In this document: positions 16,026-25,298 of the stretch, in pieces
Position numbering within the stretch: position 1 is the stretch's first letter
How the letters are laid out: each line of letters opens with the position of its first letter
From: Acidobacteriota bacterium
Lineage (GTDB): Bacteria > Acidobacteriota > Terriglobia > 20CM-2-55-15
Assembly (NCBI GenBank): GCA_022821145.1
Contig: JAJEEE010000081.1
Span: 62,001-126,000, forward strand
Direction: 5' to 3'
DNA: 64,000 bases
Program-made: the position numbers and the translations under genes
Notes under the pieces: model-generated
Told to the model about the DNA's origin: nothing
Seen by the model: the letters and a program-made list of their open reading frames with translations, nothing else
Databases searched by the model: none

Positions 16026-17906
16026 ATGACGGACTCTTCGCGTTTCGGCCGGGCCCTTGTCGCTTGCTTGCTGTTGCTCATCGTACGGACTCTCACTGTC
16101 GCGCCGCAAAGCCTCGACGACGAGGAGGAACGCGGCAACCCCGTCCTGCAACTGTCGTTTCGTGAAATCGCGGAGGCTCTCGAAACCGGGCGGTTGACGC
16201 TGGACGAAGTCCGCCGCGCCGGAATGGAGGTGTTCACGCGTCCGATGGGAAGCGCGGACGGATTCGGCGACGGCCCTTTCGATCCCGCCGAGTTGCAGCG
16301 CCCGTTTCCCGGCAGCACGCCGGAGTCCATACACAGTCTGTTCCCCGGCCGCCGCCCGACGTTGCAAGGGAACGGCACAACCCTGGGTGTCAACGGTTTG
16401 GACGCCCAGAGTTGCAACGAATGTCACTCGATCGTCAGTCATGACACGATCCCGCCGACGCTCGGCATCGGCGGTGTGGGCGGGATAGCGCAGAACGCGA
16501 TCATCGCCCCGACCGTGATCGACGTATCCGACAGCAGAGAGCACCGGGTGGTCGGTTCCGCGCCGGGCGGTGGATTCATGGCGCCCGACGGCGTGGCCGA
16601 TTTCAACGGCCGGGAGTCGAATCCGCCCTTCCTCTACGGCGGCGGCGGCGTGGAGCTGCTGGCCAAGGAAATGACCGCCGATCTGCACGGCCTCTTGCGG
16701 CAGGCTCGGACGGCGGCGCCGGGCGCCGTCACGCGCCTGCTGACGCACGGGGTCGACTTCGGCTTCCTCAGGACCGAGGCGCCGGGGCTGGTGGATTTGG
16801 AAGGCGTTGAAGGCATCGGGTTCGAGCACAACGAGGGGCGGCGTCCCGAAGACGTCCTGGTGGTCCGCCCGTTCGGCCGAAAGGGTGAGTTTTTCAGCAT
16901 GCGGGAATTCGACGTCGCCGCGATGCGCTTCCATTTCGGCATCCAGCCGACCGAGTTCGTCGGCGCCGACGTGGACGATGACGGCGACGGCGTGGTCAAC
17001 GAGATCTCCGACGGCGCCATGACCGCTCTCCACCTGTTCGACGTCACCAATCCGCCGCCTGTCATGCAAGGCCTGGACGCCGCGGCTCAGGCCGGCTTCG
17101 ACACATTCCAGCGGATCGGCTGCGCCGACTGTCACCGGCCCGTGCTCGAGACGCGCTCCCGCTACCTTCCGTTGGCCCATCCCGGGGTTGCGGAGGATCC
17201 GCAGGCCAACGTCTACTTCTCCGTCGATCTCGTCGAAGTGGGGTTCGCTCCCTCGCCCAACGGTGGGGTCTACGTGCCGCTGTTCGCCGACCTCAAGCGC
17301 CACGCCATGGGTCCGGAACTGGAGGAGACGGCCCATTTCGCCGAGGTCGGCAACGACATGTTCACGACGGCGCGTCTCTGGGGCGTCGGCGACACGGCGC
17401 CGTACCTGCACGATGGCCGGGCTCTGGATATTCGCGACGCGATCCTCGCGCACGGCGGTGAGGCGCAGGCAGCGCGCGACGCCTTCAACGGTCTCGGAAC
17501 GGCGGCTCAGGGCAACCTCGTCCGCTTCCTGAGGAAGCTGCGTGCGCCGTCGAACCCGAACGTCGAGCTGCTCGACGTCACGACCCCGTCCAGATCGCTC
17601 CACCCGCAGCCGACGGGCCTCACCGTATCGCCGGACACGGTGAGTCGTTCGAACAACGAGTGCTACGCCATGATCGTGGAGAACGGCGCCGGAATGACTC
17701 TGGACGTGACCTTCACGCTGAACGGCGTCCCGGCGGATCCCGTCATCGGATGGCCGCGCCTGAACGAAAACGGCGTGAACACCGACCCGATCTGCGTCAC
17801 GGAAGAAGCTTCGGTCGGAACCTACGTGTTCACCGGCATTCGAAACACGCTGAACGCCGGATCACTCTTCGTGCCCGTCCACGCCGGGGTGACGGTCGTC
17901 GAATAA
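16026..17906 (+). CDS. Exported di-haem c-type cytochrome (DHOR/MauG-like)
   Basis: The 626-residue protein has a signal peptide (MTDSSRFGRALVACLLLLIV, cleaved near APQS) and two haem-c sites, CNECH at about residue 130 and CADCH at about residue 365. The conserved region around the second haem (YLPLAHPGVAEDP, LFADLKRHAMGPELEE, LWGVGDTAPYLHDGR) matches the di-haem oxidoreductase family, often annotated as thiol oxidoreductase or putative peroxidase. The final 110 residues form a beta-rich domain of unknown role. The frame is open upstream to 15903, but the ATG at 16026 starts a proper signal peptide. It ends 7 bases from a convergent phosphatase gene. Confidence 0.85.
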   Translation: MTDSSRFGRALVACLLLLIVRTLTVAPQSLDDEEERGNPVLQLSFREIAEALETGRLTLDEVRRAGMEVFTRPMGSADGFGDGPFDPAELQRPFPGSTPESIHSLFPGRRPTLQGNGTTLGVNGLDAQSCNECHSIVSHDTIPPTLGIGGVGGIAQNAIIAPTVIDVSDSREHRVVGSAPGGGFMAPDGVADFNGRESNPPFLYGGGGVELLAKEMTADLHGLLRQARTAAPGAVTRLLTHGVDFGFLRTEAPGLVDLEGVEGIGFEHNEGRRPEDVLVVRPFGRKGEFFSMREFDVAAMRFHFGIQPTEFVGADVDDDGDGVVNEISDGAMTALHLFDVTNPPPVMQGLDAAAQAGFDTFQRIGCADCHRPVLETRSRYLPLAHPGVAEDPQANVYFSVDLVEVGFAPSPNGGVYVPLFADLKRHAMGPELEETAHFAEVGNDMFTTARLWGVGDTAPYLHDGRALDIRDAILAHGGEAQAARDAFNGLGTAAQGNLVRFLRKLRAPSNPNVELLDVTTPSRSLHPQPTGLTVSPDTVSRSNNECYAMIVENGAGMTLDVTFTLNGVPADPVIGWPRLNENGVNTDPICVTEEASVGTYVFTGIRNTLNAGSLFVPVHAGVTVVE

Positions 17907-17913
17907 CGGCGTC

Positions 17914-19947
17914 TCACGCCGCTCGGAATGGCAGGCGGCGGGCCAGCAGGAGCGTGGTGTCGTCCTGGCCCGGCAGATCGTAGGCCCATTCCGTCACCGT
18001 CTGGACGATGATTTCGGTCAGTTCCTCCAGCGGCTTCGTGGAATTCATGACCAGAAGGGCGTCCATGCGGTCCGGGCCGAATTGCTCGCCCCGGGCGTTT
18101 TCGCATTCGGTCACGCCGTCCGTTGCGGCCACGATCAGGTCGCCGGGATCGAGCGTGATGCGGTTTTCCTCGTAACGGACATCCGGAAATGCTCCGATGA
18201 TCGTTCCGTTCGGCTCGAGTCGAGTGACGGCGCCGTTTCGAACCAGCACCGGAGGCACGTGGCCCGCGTTCGTGTAGCGCAACTCGTGGGTATCGCCGTC
18301 ATACACCGAGCAATAGAACGTCGCGAACCGTTCCGCCGTCGTCGTCTCGTGCAACTGTTTGTTGAGCTGTCCGACGATCGCCGCCGGCGACAGGACGGCC
18401 TGGGAAGAACTCCGGGCCATCATGATCTGCGCGTGGAGCGACGATTGAATGCTGGCCATCAACAGCGCGGCCGAAATGCCTTTTCCCGAGATATCGCCGA
18501 TCACGAGGGCGATCTGCCGATCGCCGAGCGGCACGAAGTCGTAGTAGTCCCCGCTGACCGATCGAGCCGGCCTGCAGAATCCCGCGACCTCCAGGCTTCC
18601 CAGATCGGGTGGCCGCTTCGGAAACAGGCCGAGTTGAACATCCCGCGCGATCTTCAACTCCGAGTCCTGCCGTTCCTTGTCCTTGACCTCGGCGATCAAA
18701 CGCTGGACGTTCTCGGTCATGTCGTTGAACGACGCGGCCAGACTGTTCAACTGGTCGTCGGCGCGAATCGGAATGCGGTGGGACAGGTTGCCGGACTCGA
18801 CCTGCCGGGTGGCCGCGTACGTGTCCTTGACGGTCCGGGTTATCGAGCGGGTCAGCCGCCCGATAAAGAACAACGACGCCCCCTCGACGCACAGGAATAC
18901 CGCGGCGATGACGATGAGAGCCGTACCGAGCACTCCGGCCACCTCATCAAGCGTGCTGAACAGCTCCGCGACGATCAGCGACGGGCGTGACGCCATAACA
19001 GCCGTCATCCTGACTTCGGCGCCGTCTTCGAGACGACGTGCGGGAACCGCCGACACCCACGTGATCGGAAGGTCCCAGAATCCGGCCGGCTCGGGAAGCG
19101 GAACTTCATCGGCCGAGCCCAGCGTCACGACCACTGGCTCCCTGTTCTCCGCCGCGGGTACGGGAACGTCGTTCCCGGGGGCGTTCCGGAACGGGCCCAA
19201 TCTCGCGCCAACCGGGCGCTCGACGATCCCGACGGTGGCGAGTCCGGGCAGGAGTTGGGACAGGATCCCGGGATCCAGGACCTCGTAGACCAGGACGCTC
19301 GCCGATCCGGCCGATGCATCGACCGGAGAACGTGCGGCCAAAATAAAGTTCGTCTCGGTAACCAGCATTCCACCGTGGGCGGGTTCGATCCAGTCCGGCA
19401 TACGCTCCAGCGTCTCCGACGTGGACCCCACGGGCTGTCCGTCGACGTGGACGACGGCGTCCAGCGTGGGCCGTTCGTCGCGAAGCGCGGCCAGCGCCGC
19501 GGCGGCCGCGGCCCGGGGCTCGTCTCCCAGGGCCGTGGCGAGGGCGATGTTGGATGCGACGCCTTCCAGGTTCTCGTATCTCCGATCCAGGCTCGAGATC
19601 ATGAGATACCCGGTGATCTGCCCCATCAGGATCGTCGCGACAATCCAGACCATCGCCGCAACGAGCACGATGGGAACGACCCCGACCAGGACGTAAGTGA
19701 CCAGAAGCCGATTCCGAACCCTCCACAGGACCCTGCGCATCGGTTGGAGCGATACGGAAACGAGCCAGACCCCCCCGACGATCACGAGCAGGAACCGGAT
19801 GGGCCCGCCGCCCGGCAAGTCGACCCCGGCAAACCCGCCAACCGCGCGGACGCCTTCCAGAACCAGAAGGATGATGAGGATGCGCGTGGAACGCCGAAGA
19901 GAGACGAACGTTCTTCCGATTGACTGTCGCACGGACGCTTGCGCCAT
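17914..19947 (-). CDS. Membrane-bound RsbU/SpoIIE-type PP2C phosphatase with HAMP
   Basis: The 677-residue signalling protein has N-terminal membrane segments, a periplasmic sensory region of about 200 residues, a further membrane helix, a HAMP domain (FIGRLTRSITRTVKDTY) and a C-terminal PP2C/SpoIIE domain (SVSGDYYDFVPLG, ALVIGDISGKGISAALLMA, DDTTLLLARR). Such phosphatases act on anti-sigma-factor antagonists or similar phospho-switch proteins. The ATG at 19947 is chosen because GAGGTG precedes it; an ATG at 19977 has no ribosome site. No anti-sigma partner is encoded nearby. Confidence 0.9.
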   Translation of the reverse strand: MAQASVRQSIGRTFVSLRRSTRILIILLVLEGVRAVGGFAGVDLPGGGPIRFLLVIVGGVWLVSVSLQPMRRVLWRVRNRLLVTYVLVGVVPIVLVAAMVWIVATILMGQITGYLMISSLDRRYENLEGVASNIALATALGDEPRAAAAAALAALRDERPTLDAVVHVDGQPVGSTSETLERMPDWIEPAHGGMLVTETNFILAARSPVDASAGSASVLVYEVLDPGILSQLLPGLATVGIVERPVGARLGPFRNAPGNDVPVPAAENREPVVVTLGSADEVPLPEPAGFWDLPITWVSAVPARRLEDGAEVRMTAVMASRPSLIVAELFSTLDEVAGVLGTALIVIAAVFLCVEGASLFFIGRLTRSITRTVKDTYAATRQVESGNLSHRIPIRADDQLNSLAASFNDMTENVQRLIAEVKDKERQDSELKIARDVQLGLFPKRPPDLGSLEVAGFCRPARSVSGDYYDFVPLGDRQIALVIGDISGKGISAALLMASIQSSLHAQIMMARSSSQAVLSPAAIVGQLNKQLHETTTAERFATFYCSVYDGDTHELRYTNAGHVPPVLVRNGAVTRLEPNGTIIGAFPDVRYEENRITLDPGDLIVAATDGVTECENARGEQFGPDRMDALLVMNSTKPLEELTEIIVQTVTEWAYDLPGQDDTTLLLARRLPFRAA

Positions 19948-20015
19948 GGTCACCTCGTCGTCACGGACGCATCCCATGATAGCGGCGGAAACGGATCGGG
20001 AGCCGCCGCCTCACG

Positions 20016-20915
20016 CTACTCCACGTTCTGCACCTGCTCGCGCAGCTTGTCGATCTCGACCCGGATGTCGATGCCCGCCTCGCCGATCGAAGCGCCCGTC
20101 CGGTTCAGGCCGGACGTCTTCGACAGGATCGTGCTGACCTCGCGGTTCATCTCCTGGAGCAGGAAATCGAGCCGCTTGCCCGCCTCGGCCTCCCGCATCA
20201 ACACGGCGTCGAACTGATCCAGGTGGCTCTCCAGTCGCGTGACTTCCTCGGCGATGTCGGACTTCTCGGCGAGCATCAGCGCCTCGATCTCCAGACGCTC
20301 GGGATTGACGTCGAGGTTCGGGGCGAGCTCGGCCACACGGACGGCCAACCGCTCGCGGTAATGGTCCAGGAGCACAGGGGCGGATTCCCGGATCACGCCC
20401 AGGCGCTCGCGGATGGTGTCCGAGCGGGCCCGCATGTCGGCGACCATCGCCTCGCCTTCGCGTGCCCGCATGCCGCGGACCCCGTCCAGCGCCTCCAGCG
20501 TCGCCCGCTCCACGCCCGACGCCAGCGCGTCCTGCTGCTCGCGGCTCGGGTCCCGGTCCGCCACCTGGATCGCTCCGGGCAACCTGGAGAGGGCCTCCAC
20601 CGTCAGCTCACCGGAAATCGGGAACCGCGACTTCAGTTCGCGCACCAGTTCCACGTACGCCCCGATCAGGTCCGGGCGGGCGTCGATCCGGACGTCCGGC
20701 CGCGTCCGTTCGATCTTGACGAACAGGTCGGCGCGTCCTCGGGCCAGCTTCGACGACGCGGCCCGGCGCACCACGGGCTCCAGGCTCTGGAACTCGGGCG
20801 CCAGGCGCACGTGCAGATCCAGGTACCGGTGATTGACCGTCCGCGCCTCGACCGTGATCGATGCGCCGCCGGCGTCGACCCGGCTCGAACCGAAGCCCGT
20901 CATGCTCAGAATCAT
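20016..20915 (-). CDS. yicC: YicC-family endoribonuclease
   Basis: The 299-residue protein begins MILSMTGFG, the invariant YicC start, and has the C-terminal DUF1732-type helices (DVNPERLEIEALMLAEKSDIAEEVTRLESH and MNREVSTILSKT). YicC proteins are RNA endonucleases tied to small-RNA turnover. The start overlaps the msbA stop by four bases (ATGA), so they are co-translated. Confidence 0.95.
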   Translation of the reverse strand: MILSMTGFGSSRVDAGGASITVEARTVNHRYLDLHVRLAPEFQSLEPVVRRAASSKLARGRADLFVKIERTRPDVRIDARPDLIGAYVELVRELKSRFPISGELTVEALSRLPGAIQVADRDPSREQQDALASGVERATLEALDGVRGMRAREGEAMVADMRARSDTIRERLGVIRESAPVLLDHYRERLAVRVAELAPNLDVNPERLEIEALMLAEKSDIAEEVTRLESHLDQFDAVLMREAEAGKRLDFLLQEMNREVSTILSKTSGLNRTGASIGEAGIDIRVEIDKLREQVQNVE

Positions 20916-22699
20916 GGCGTCACGTCCTCGAACTGAAGCTTGTGAAGCTTCCAGTACAAACCCTGGCGCAGGAGCAACGTGTCATGGGTTCCCTCCTCCT
21001 GCACGCGCCCGTCGCCGAGCACCAGTATGCGGTCCGCGCGGCGGACGGTCGACAGGCGGTGGGCGATCACGATCGTCGTGCGCCCCTCGATGAGGTTCTC
21101 GATGGCCCGCTGCACCAGGACCTCCGACTCGGCGTCCAGCGAGGAGGTGGCCTCGTCCAGGATCAGGATCGGCGCATCCTTCAACAACGCGCGCGCGATC
21201 GATATGCGCTGGCGTTCGCCTCCGGACAGGCGCACGCCGCGCTCCCCGATGACCGTGTCGTATCCGTCGGGCAGGCCACGGACGAAGTCGTCCACCAGGG
21301 CCGCGCGGGCGGCCTGCAGGATCGCGTCGTCGTCCGCCGCGGGGTCGCCGTAGGCGATGTTGGTCCGGACGGTGTCGTTGAACAGGATCACGTCCTGGGT
21401 CACCATGGCGATCTTCCGTCGGAGCGACTCCAGCGTGAAATCCCGCACGTCCGCCCCGTCGATGGCGATGCGGCCGCCGGTGACGTCGTAGAAGCGCGGG
21501 ACGAGATTGACCAGCGTCGTCTTGCCGGCGCCGCTCGAGCCCACCAACGCGAGCACTTCCCCCCGCGGCACGCGGAACGACACGTCCCGGATCGTCTCCT
21601 CGCCGGAGCCGTAGCCGAACCGGACGTTGTCGAACTCGATCGAAGAACGGAACGCCTCGAGCTTCTTCGAGCCCGCGTCCGATTCCGGGGGCGAATCCAT
21701 GATGCGGAAAAGCGCGCTCGACGCGCCGATCGCCTGCTGGAACGAGTTGTTGATACCCGTCATCCGCCGGATCGGATCGTAGAGCCGGATCAGCGCGATG
21801 ATGAACATCATGAACGACCCCGGGCTCATCCGTCCGGCCTGGATCGCGCTTTGGGCGTACAACAGGAAACCCGCGATGACGACGATGCCGAGGATCTCCA
21901 TCAGCGGCGACGACAACGCGTGCGTCAACCGCTGCCGGAGGCCCAGCCGGAAGACGCGCCCGGCCGCCGACGCGAACTTCTTGCGTTCGGCGGACTCCAT
22001 CGTGAAGATCTTGACGATCCGGTTCGCGGAGAAGGTCTCGAACAGGACGTTGGCCATGCCGGCCATCTCGGCCTGGTTCCGGGTCCCCAGGCGGCGCAGG
22101 CGCCGGCCGAACCAGAGCGACGGAAAGAAGACCAGCGGTCCCAGTATCAGGGAGTAGGCCGTCAACCGCCAGTCGATCGCCAGCACCACGCCCAGCATGG
22201 CGACCAGGATCGCGCTCTGCTTCAGCAGGTCGGCCAGCGTCTCGGACGCCGCGGTCTGGACCTTTTCGACGTCGGAGGACACCCGCGAGATCAGCTCGCC
22301 GGTCGGGTAGCCGGCGAAGAACCCCAGCGGCTGCGACACGATCGAGCCGTAGAGGTCGCGGCGAAGGTCGCGAACGACCGAGTGTCCCAGATGGGCGACG
22401 GCCGCCACCGATCCGTACAGCGCGGCCGCCTTGACGATCGTCACCGCGACGAGCGCGGCGAGCAGCCAGCCGCCATACCCGGGCGGGACGGTCAACTCGA
22501 TGCCCGGAAACGGCGCGAGGGGGGGCGTCGCATCGCCGGCGCCGATCAGCGTATCGAAAACCAGTCCCAGGAGGACGGGGTAGGACGCTTCCAGGGGCGT
22601 AACGAGCAGCGTCAGCGCGAGTATCAGGACCACGGTCCATGCATACGGCCGTACGTAGGCCCGGAACCGCCGGACGATGGAGGGCGCGACGCCGCTCAT
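20912..22699 (-). CDS. msbA: Lipid A/lipid flippase-type ABC exporter (MsbA-like)
   Basis: The 595-residue half transporter has a six-helix membrane domain (about 1-315) and an ATPase domain with Walker A GSSGAGKTTL, signature LSGGERQRISIARAL, Walker B ILDEATSSLD and the H-loop AHRLSTV. The length and order match MsbA, which flips lipid A-core across the inner membrane as a homodimer. The gene precedes yicC and follows ptsI by about 10 bases. Specificity for lipid A is inferred from similarity and from the lpt and lpx genes nearby. Confidence 0.88.
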   Translation of the reverse strand: MSGVAPSIVRRFRAYVRPYAWTVVLILALTLLVTPLEASYPVLLGLVFDTLIGAGDATPPLAPFPGIELTVPPGYGGWLLAALVAVTIVKAAALYGSVAAVAHLGHSVVRDLRRDLYGSIVSQPLGFFAGYPTGELISRVSSDVEKVQTAASETLADLLKQSAILVAMLGVVLAIDWRLTAYSLILGPLVFFPSLWFGRRLRRLGTRNQAEMAGMANVLFETFSANRIVKIFTMESAERKKFASAAGRVFRLGLRQRLTHALSSPLMEILGIVVIAGFLLYAQSAIQAGRMSPGSFMMFIIALIRLYDPIRRMTGINNSFQQAIGASSALFRIMDSPPESDAGSKKLEAFRSSIEFDNVRFGYGSGEETIRDVSFRVPRGEVLALVGSSGAGKTTLVNLVPRFYDVTGGRIAIDGADVRDFTLESLRRKIAMVTQDVILFNDTVRTNIAYGDPAADDDAILQAARAALVDDFVRGLPDGYDTVIGERGVRLSGGERQRISIARALLKDAPILILDEATSSLDAESEVLVQRAIENLIEGRTTIVIAHRLSTVRRADRILVLGDGRVQEEGTHDTLLLRQGLYWKLHKLQFEDVTP

Positions 22700-22709
22700 G
22701 GAACGCGGC

Positions 22710-24431
22710 TCACAGGTCCTTGGCGAGCGTGTCGCGGACGCGCCGCTCGATGCGGTCGCGGCTGCGCATGCCCAGGATGCCGTCGGCCATCTCTCTCAAC
22801 TCCGTCACGGCGACCGAGCGGATCATGCGCTTGATCCGCGCGTAGGCCCCGACGTTGACCGACAACCGCGTGAATCCCAGGCCCAGGAGCACCGCGGCCG
22901 AGTACGGGTCGGCGGCCAGCTCGCCGCAGACCACCATCGGCTTTCCGGTGGGCGCCACCAGCGTGTGCACGCGCTTCAGCACGCGGAGCACGGCCGGGTG
23001 GTAGGGGTCGTAGAGCTGGAGGTTCGCCAGGTCGGTCCGATCCACCGCCAGCAGATACTGGATCAGGTCGTTCGTCCCCAGGCACATGAAGTCCGCCTGG
23101 GACGCCATCAGGTCGCAGCTCTCCGCGGCGGCCGGAGTCTCGATCATCACGCCCATCGGAACGGATTCATCGAACGGAACGCCGCGCTCGGACAGCCGGC
23201 GCCGGACGTCGGCATTGATCCGGCGCGCTTCGGACAACTCCTCCGGCGTCGAGACGAACGGCAGCAGTATCCGGGCGTGCCCGTGGACGGACGCGCGGTA
23301 GATGGCCCGCAACTGCGTTCGAAACAGGCCGCGGTTCTCGAGAAGAAAACGCAGTCCCCGGGAGCCGGTTGCGGGCCATCCGTCCCGGTTCTCGCGCATG
23401 CCGGCGTCCACGGCGCGGATGTTCACCCACCGGTCCCCCGCGTGCGAAAGGACGTAAGCGTAGTCCTCCGCGAGACGCGCCTCCGACGGCTTCGGTCCGT
23501 CGCGAAAGAAGTCGAACTCGGTCCGGTACAGGCCCACCGCCTCGCACTCGTGGGCGACGGCGGCGTCGACTTCCTCCTTGAAGTTGATGTTGGATCCCAG
23601 AAGGATCGAGATCCGGTCACGGGTCACGCACGGGGCGCCGACGGGCCGCTCCACGCGGCGGCGCGTCTCGGCGTTCTCCTGGACGCGAACCCGGTAGGAT
23701 TCCAGCGTCTCCTCCGACGGCGCGCGAATCACCACGCCCTCGTCGCCGTCGACGATGATCAGCTCACCGGACATCAACCCCGGCAGGACCTCGTCCACGC
23801 CCATGACCGCGGGGAGGTTCAGGGAACGCGCCACGATGGCCGTGTGGGACAAGGGACCGCCCGACTCGGTCACGACGCCGACCAGGCGCGGTGACTTGAG
23901 CTCGAGCAGCGTCATGGGAAGGATCGTCCGCCCCACCAGGATCGAGTTGTACCGCAGCGAATCGAAGGTCAGGGGATGATAGGAACGCAGGTTGGCAAGC
24001 AGCCGCCGGACGACGTCCTCGAGGTCCCCGCGCCGGTCGCGCAGATAGTCGTCGTGAACGCGGTCGTACGCCTCCAGGATGTGACTGGACACGGCCTGGA
24101 TCGCCCACTCCGCGTTGATCCGTTCGGCCCGGATCTTCTCGACGATCCGTTCGACGAAGAGACGGTCCTCCAGGATCAGCAGATGCGCGTCGATCAGGGT
24201 CGTGGAGTCGCCCCCGACGGCTCCGGCCAGCTTGTCCTGCATCCGGACGAGTTGTTGGCGCGACTCGTCGACGGACCGGCGGAGGCTCTCGACCTGCGAA
24301 TCGACTTCGGACGGCTCCAGCGTGTAGTTGAGCGTCACGAATTCCGGATCCCAGGATGTCACCGCGTGCCCGAAGGCGACGCCCGGCGATGCGGCCACGC
24401 CCGTCAGCCGTCGCTCGACAACGGTCTTCAT
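22710..24431 (-). CDS. ptsI: PTS enzyme I
   Basis: The 573-residue phosphotransferase takes phosphate from PEP and passes it to HPr. The phospho-His site is GGPLSHTAIVA, the PEP-binding segment is GVMIETPAAA, and the C-terminal catalytic Cys is in VVCGELAADP. It overlaps the HPr gene by four bases. No EIIB or EIIC sugar permease is present, so this PTS probably regulates rather than transports. Confidence 0.97.
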   Translation of the reverse strand: MKTVVERRLTGVAASPGVAFGHAVTSWDPEFVTLNYTLEPSEVDSQVESLRRSVDESRQQLVRMQDKLAGAVGGDSTTLIDAHLLILEDRLFVERIVEKIRAERINAEWAIQAVSSHILEAYDRVHDDYLRDRRGDLEDVVRRLLANLRSYHPLTFDSLRYNSILVGRTILPMTLLELKSPRLVGVVTESGGPLSHTAIVARSLNLPAVMGVDEVLPGLMSGELIIVDGDEGVVIRAPSEETLESYRVRVQENAETRRRVERPVGAPCVTRDRISILLGSNINFKEEVDAAVAHECEAVGLYRTEFDFFRDGPKPSEARLAEDYAYVLSHAGDRWVNIRAVDAGMRENRDGWPATGSRGLRFLLENRGLFRTQLRAIYRASVHGHARILLPFVSTPEELSEARRINADVRRRLSERGVPFDESVPMGVMIETPAAAESCDLMASQADFMCLGTNDLIQYLLAVDRTDLANLQLYDPYHPAVLRVLKRVHTLVAPTGKPMVVCGELAADPYSAAVLLGLGFTRLSVNVGAYARIKRMIRSVAVTELREMADGILGMRSRDRIERRVRDTLAKDL

Positions 24432-24703
24432 GCGCCCTCGCCCCCTCCGAGGTAATGACAGACGGCTTCCACCGCGGCCTGTTCGTCGCGCCCGTCCGCC
24501 GCCACGCGCACGCGCGTGCCTTGAGCGGCGGCCAGAAGCAGCACCGACAGGATGCTGCGCGCGTCCGCCTCGGTTCCATCCGACCGGTCGGCTCGGGAGA
24601 TGCAGATCCGCGACTGGAACCCGCCGGCCAACTGCACGAGCCGGGCCGACGCGCGCGCGTGCAGGCCGAGCTTGTGGCCGATCACGACTTCGCGGTCGGT
24701 CAT
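24428..24703 (-). CDS. ptsH: HPr phosphocarrier
   Basis: The 91-residue HPr has the phospho-His15 in GLHARASAR and a Ser50 in DARSILSVLLLAA at the position of regulatory Ser46. It receives phosphate from enzyme I (next gene) and hands it to the EIIA encoded just upstream. All three genes overlap by four bases (ATGA-type). The HPr kinase gene often found in this cluster is not here. Confidence 0.96.
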   Translation of the reverse strand: MTDREVVIGHKLGLHARASARLVQLAGGFQSRICISRADRSDGTEADARSILSVLLLAAAQGTRVRVAADGRDEQAAVEAVCHYLGGGEGA

Positions 24704-25107
24704 GACCCCCGGGGCGAGAGCAGGTCGCTGGCGATGTAGATGTTGTTCTGCCCGTTCTCCCGGACCATCCGCGCGGCCTCCGACAGAGAAGCCCCGGCGT
24801 CGAGCTGGACCAGCTTGATCAGCATCGGCAGGTTGACGCCCGTCACCACCTCGACCGTGCCGTCGTCCAGGAACGTCGATGCGATGTTCGTCGGCGTGCC
24901 GCCGAACATGTCGGTCAGGATCAGCACCCCGGAACCCGAGTCCACCCGCGCGATCGCCTTCTCGATCGCCGACGACGCCATCTCGACGTCGTCATGCCAT
25001 CCGATCGACACCGCGGCGATGTGGCCCAGGTCGCCGACGATCGTCTCGGCCGCGTTCAGGAGCTCGGTCGCCAGCCGCCCGTGCGTCACGATGAGTCCGC
25101 CGATCAT
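24700..25107 (-). CDS. PTS EIIA component, mannose type
   Basis: The 135-residue protein has the EIIA-Man fold: phospho-His9 in GLIVTHGRLA and the conserved LTDMFGGTPTNIAS segment. It accepts phosphate from HPr. With no EIIB, EIIC or EIID beside it, it is likely a regulatory output, as in the rapZ-linked PTS of many Gram-negatives. It is the first gene of the EIIA-ptsH-ptsI-msbA-yicC run. Confidence 0.93.
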   Translation of the reverse strand: MIGGLIVTHGRLATELLNAAETIVGDLGHIAAVSIGWHDDVEMASSAIEKAIARVDSGSGVLILTDMFGGTPTNIASTFLDDGTVEVVTGVNLPMLIKLVQLDAGASLSEAARMVRENGQNNIYIASDLLSPRGS

Positions 25108-25220
25108 GCAGTGATTCTAGTGCAGCGCCTCCCGAGTACGGGAAAAAACGCGGGACGGCGATGCGGCGTGACGCCGTGGCCTCGAAGTCACGCAACGCGT
25201 TGCCGTACGCCCGTTGGACC

Positions 25221-25286
25221 TGCGGCGTTCTTCGCCGCATGTGGACAAGGCGGCCCTGGGCCGCCGCGTTGTTCAGCCGCGGCGAG
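25221..25286 (-). repeat. REP-like palindromic element, copy B
   Basis: The gap between rapZ and the EIIA gene holds two GC-rich hairpins. One is TGCGGCG-TTCTT-CGCCGCA (25221-25239). The other end (25267-25286, minus strand) shares 20 identical bases with the repeat at 52880-52899. The same TTC(C/T)T loop occurs in both copies. This looks like an extragenic palindromic repeat family; only two copies are in the window. Confidence 0.55.
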
Positions 25287-25298
25287 CAGCCCGCCCGG

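Noticed and set aside
24428-25107. Sugar-transporting PTS
   Set aside because: No EIIB, EIIC or EIID gene; the neighbours are regulatory (rapZ, hpf, rpoN).
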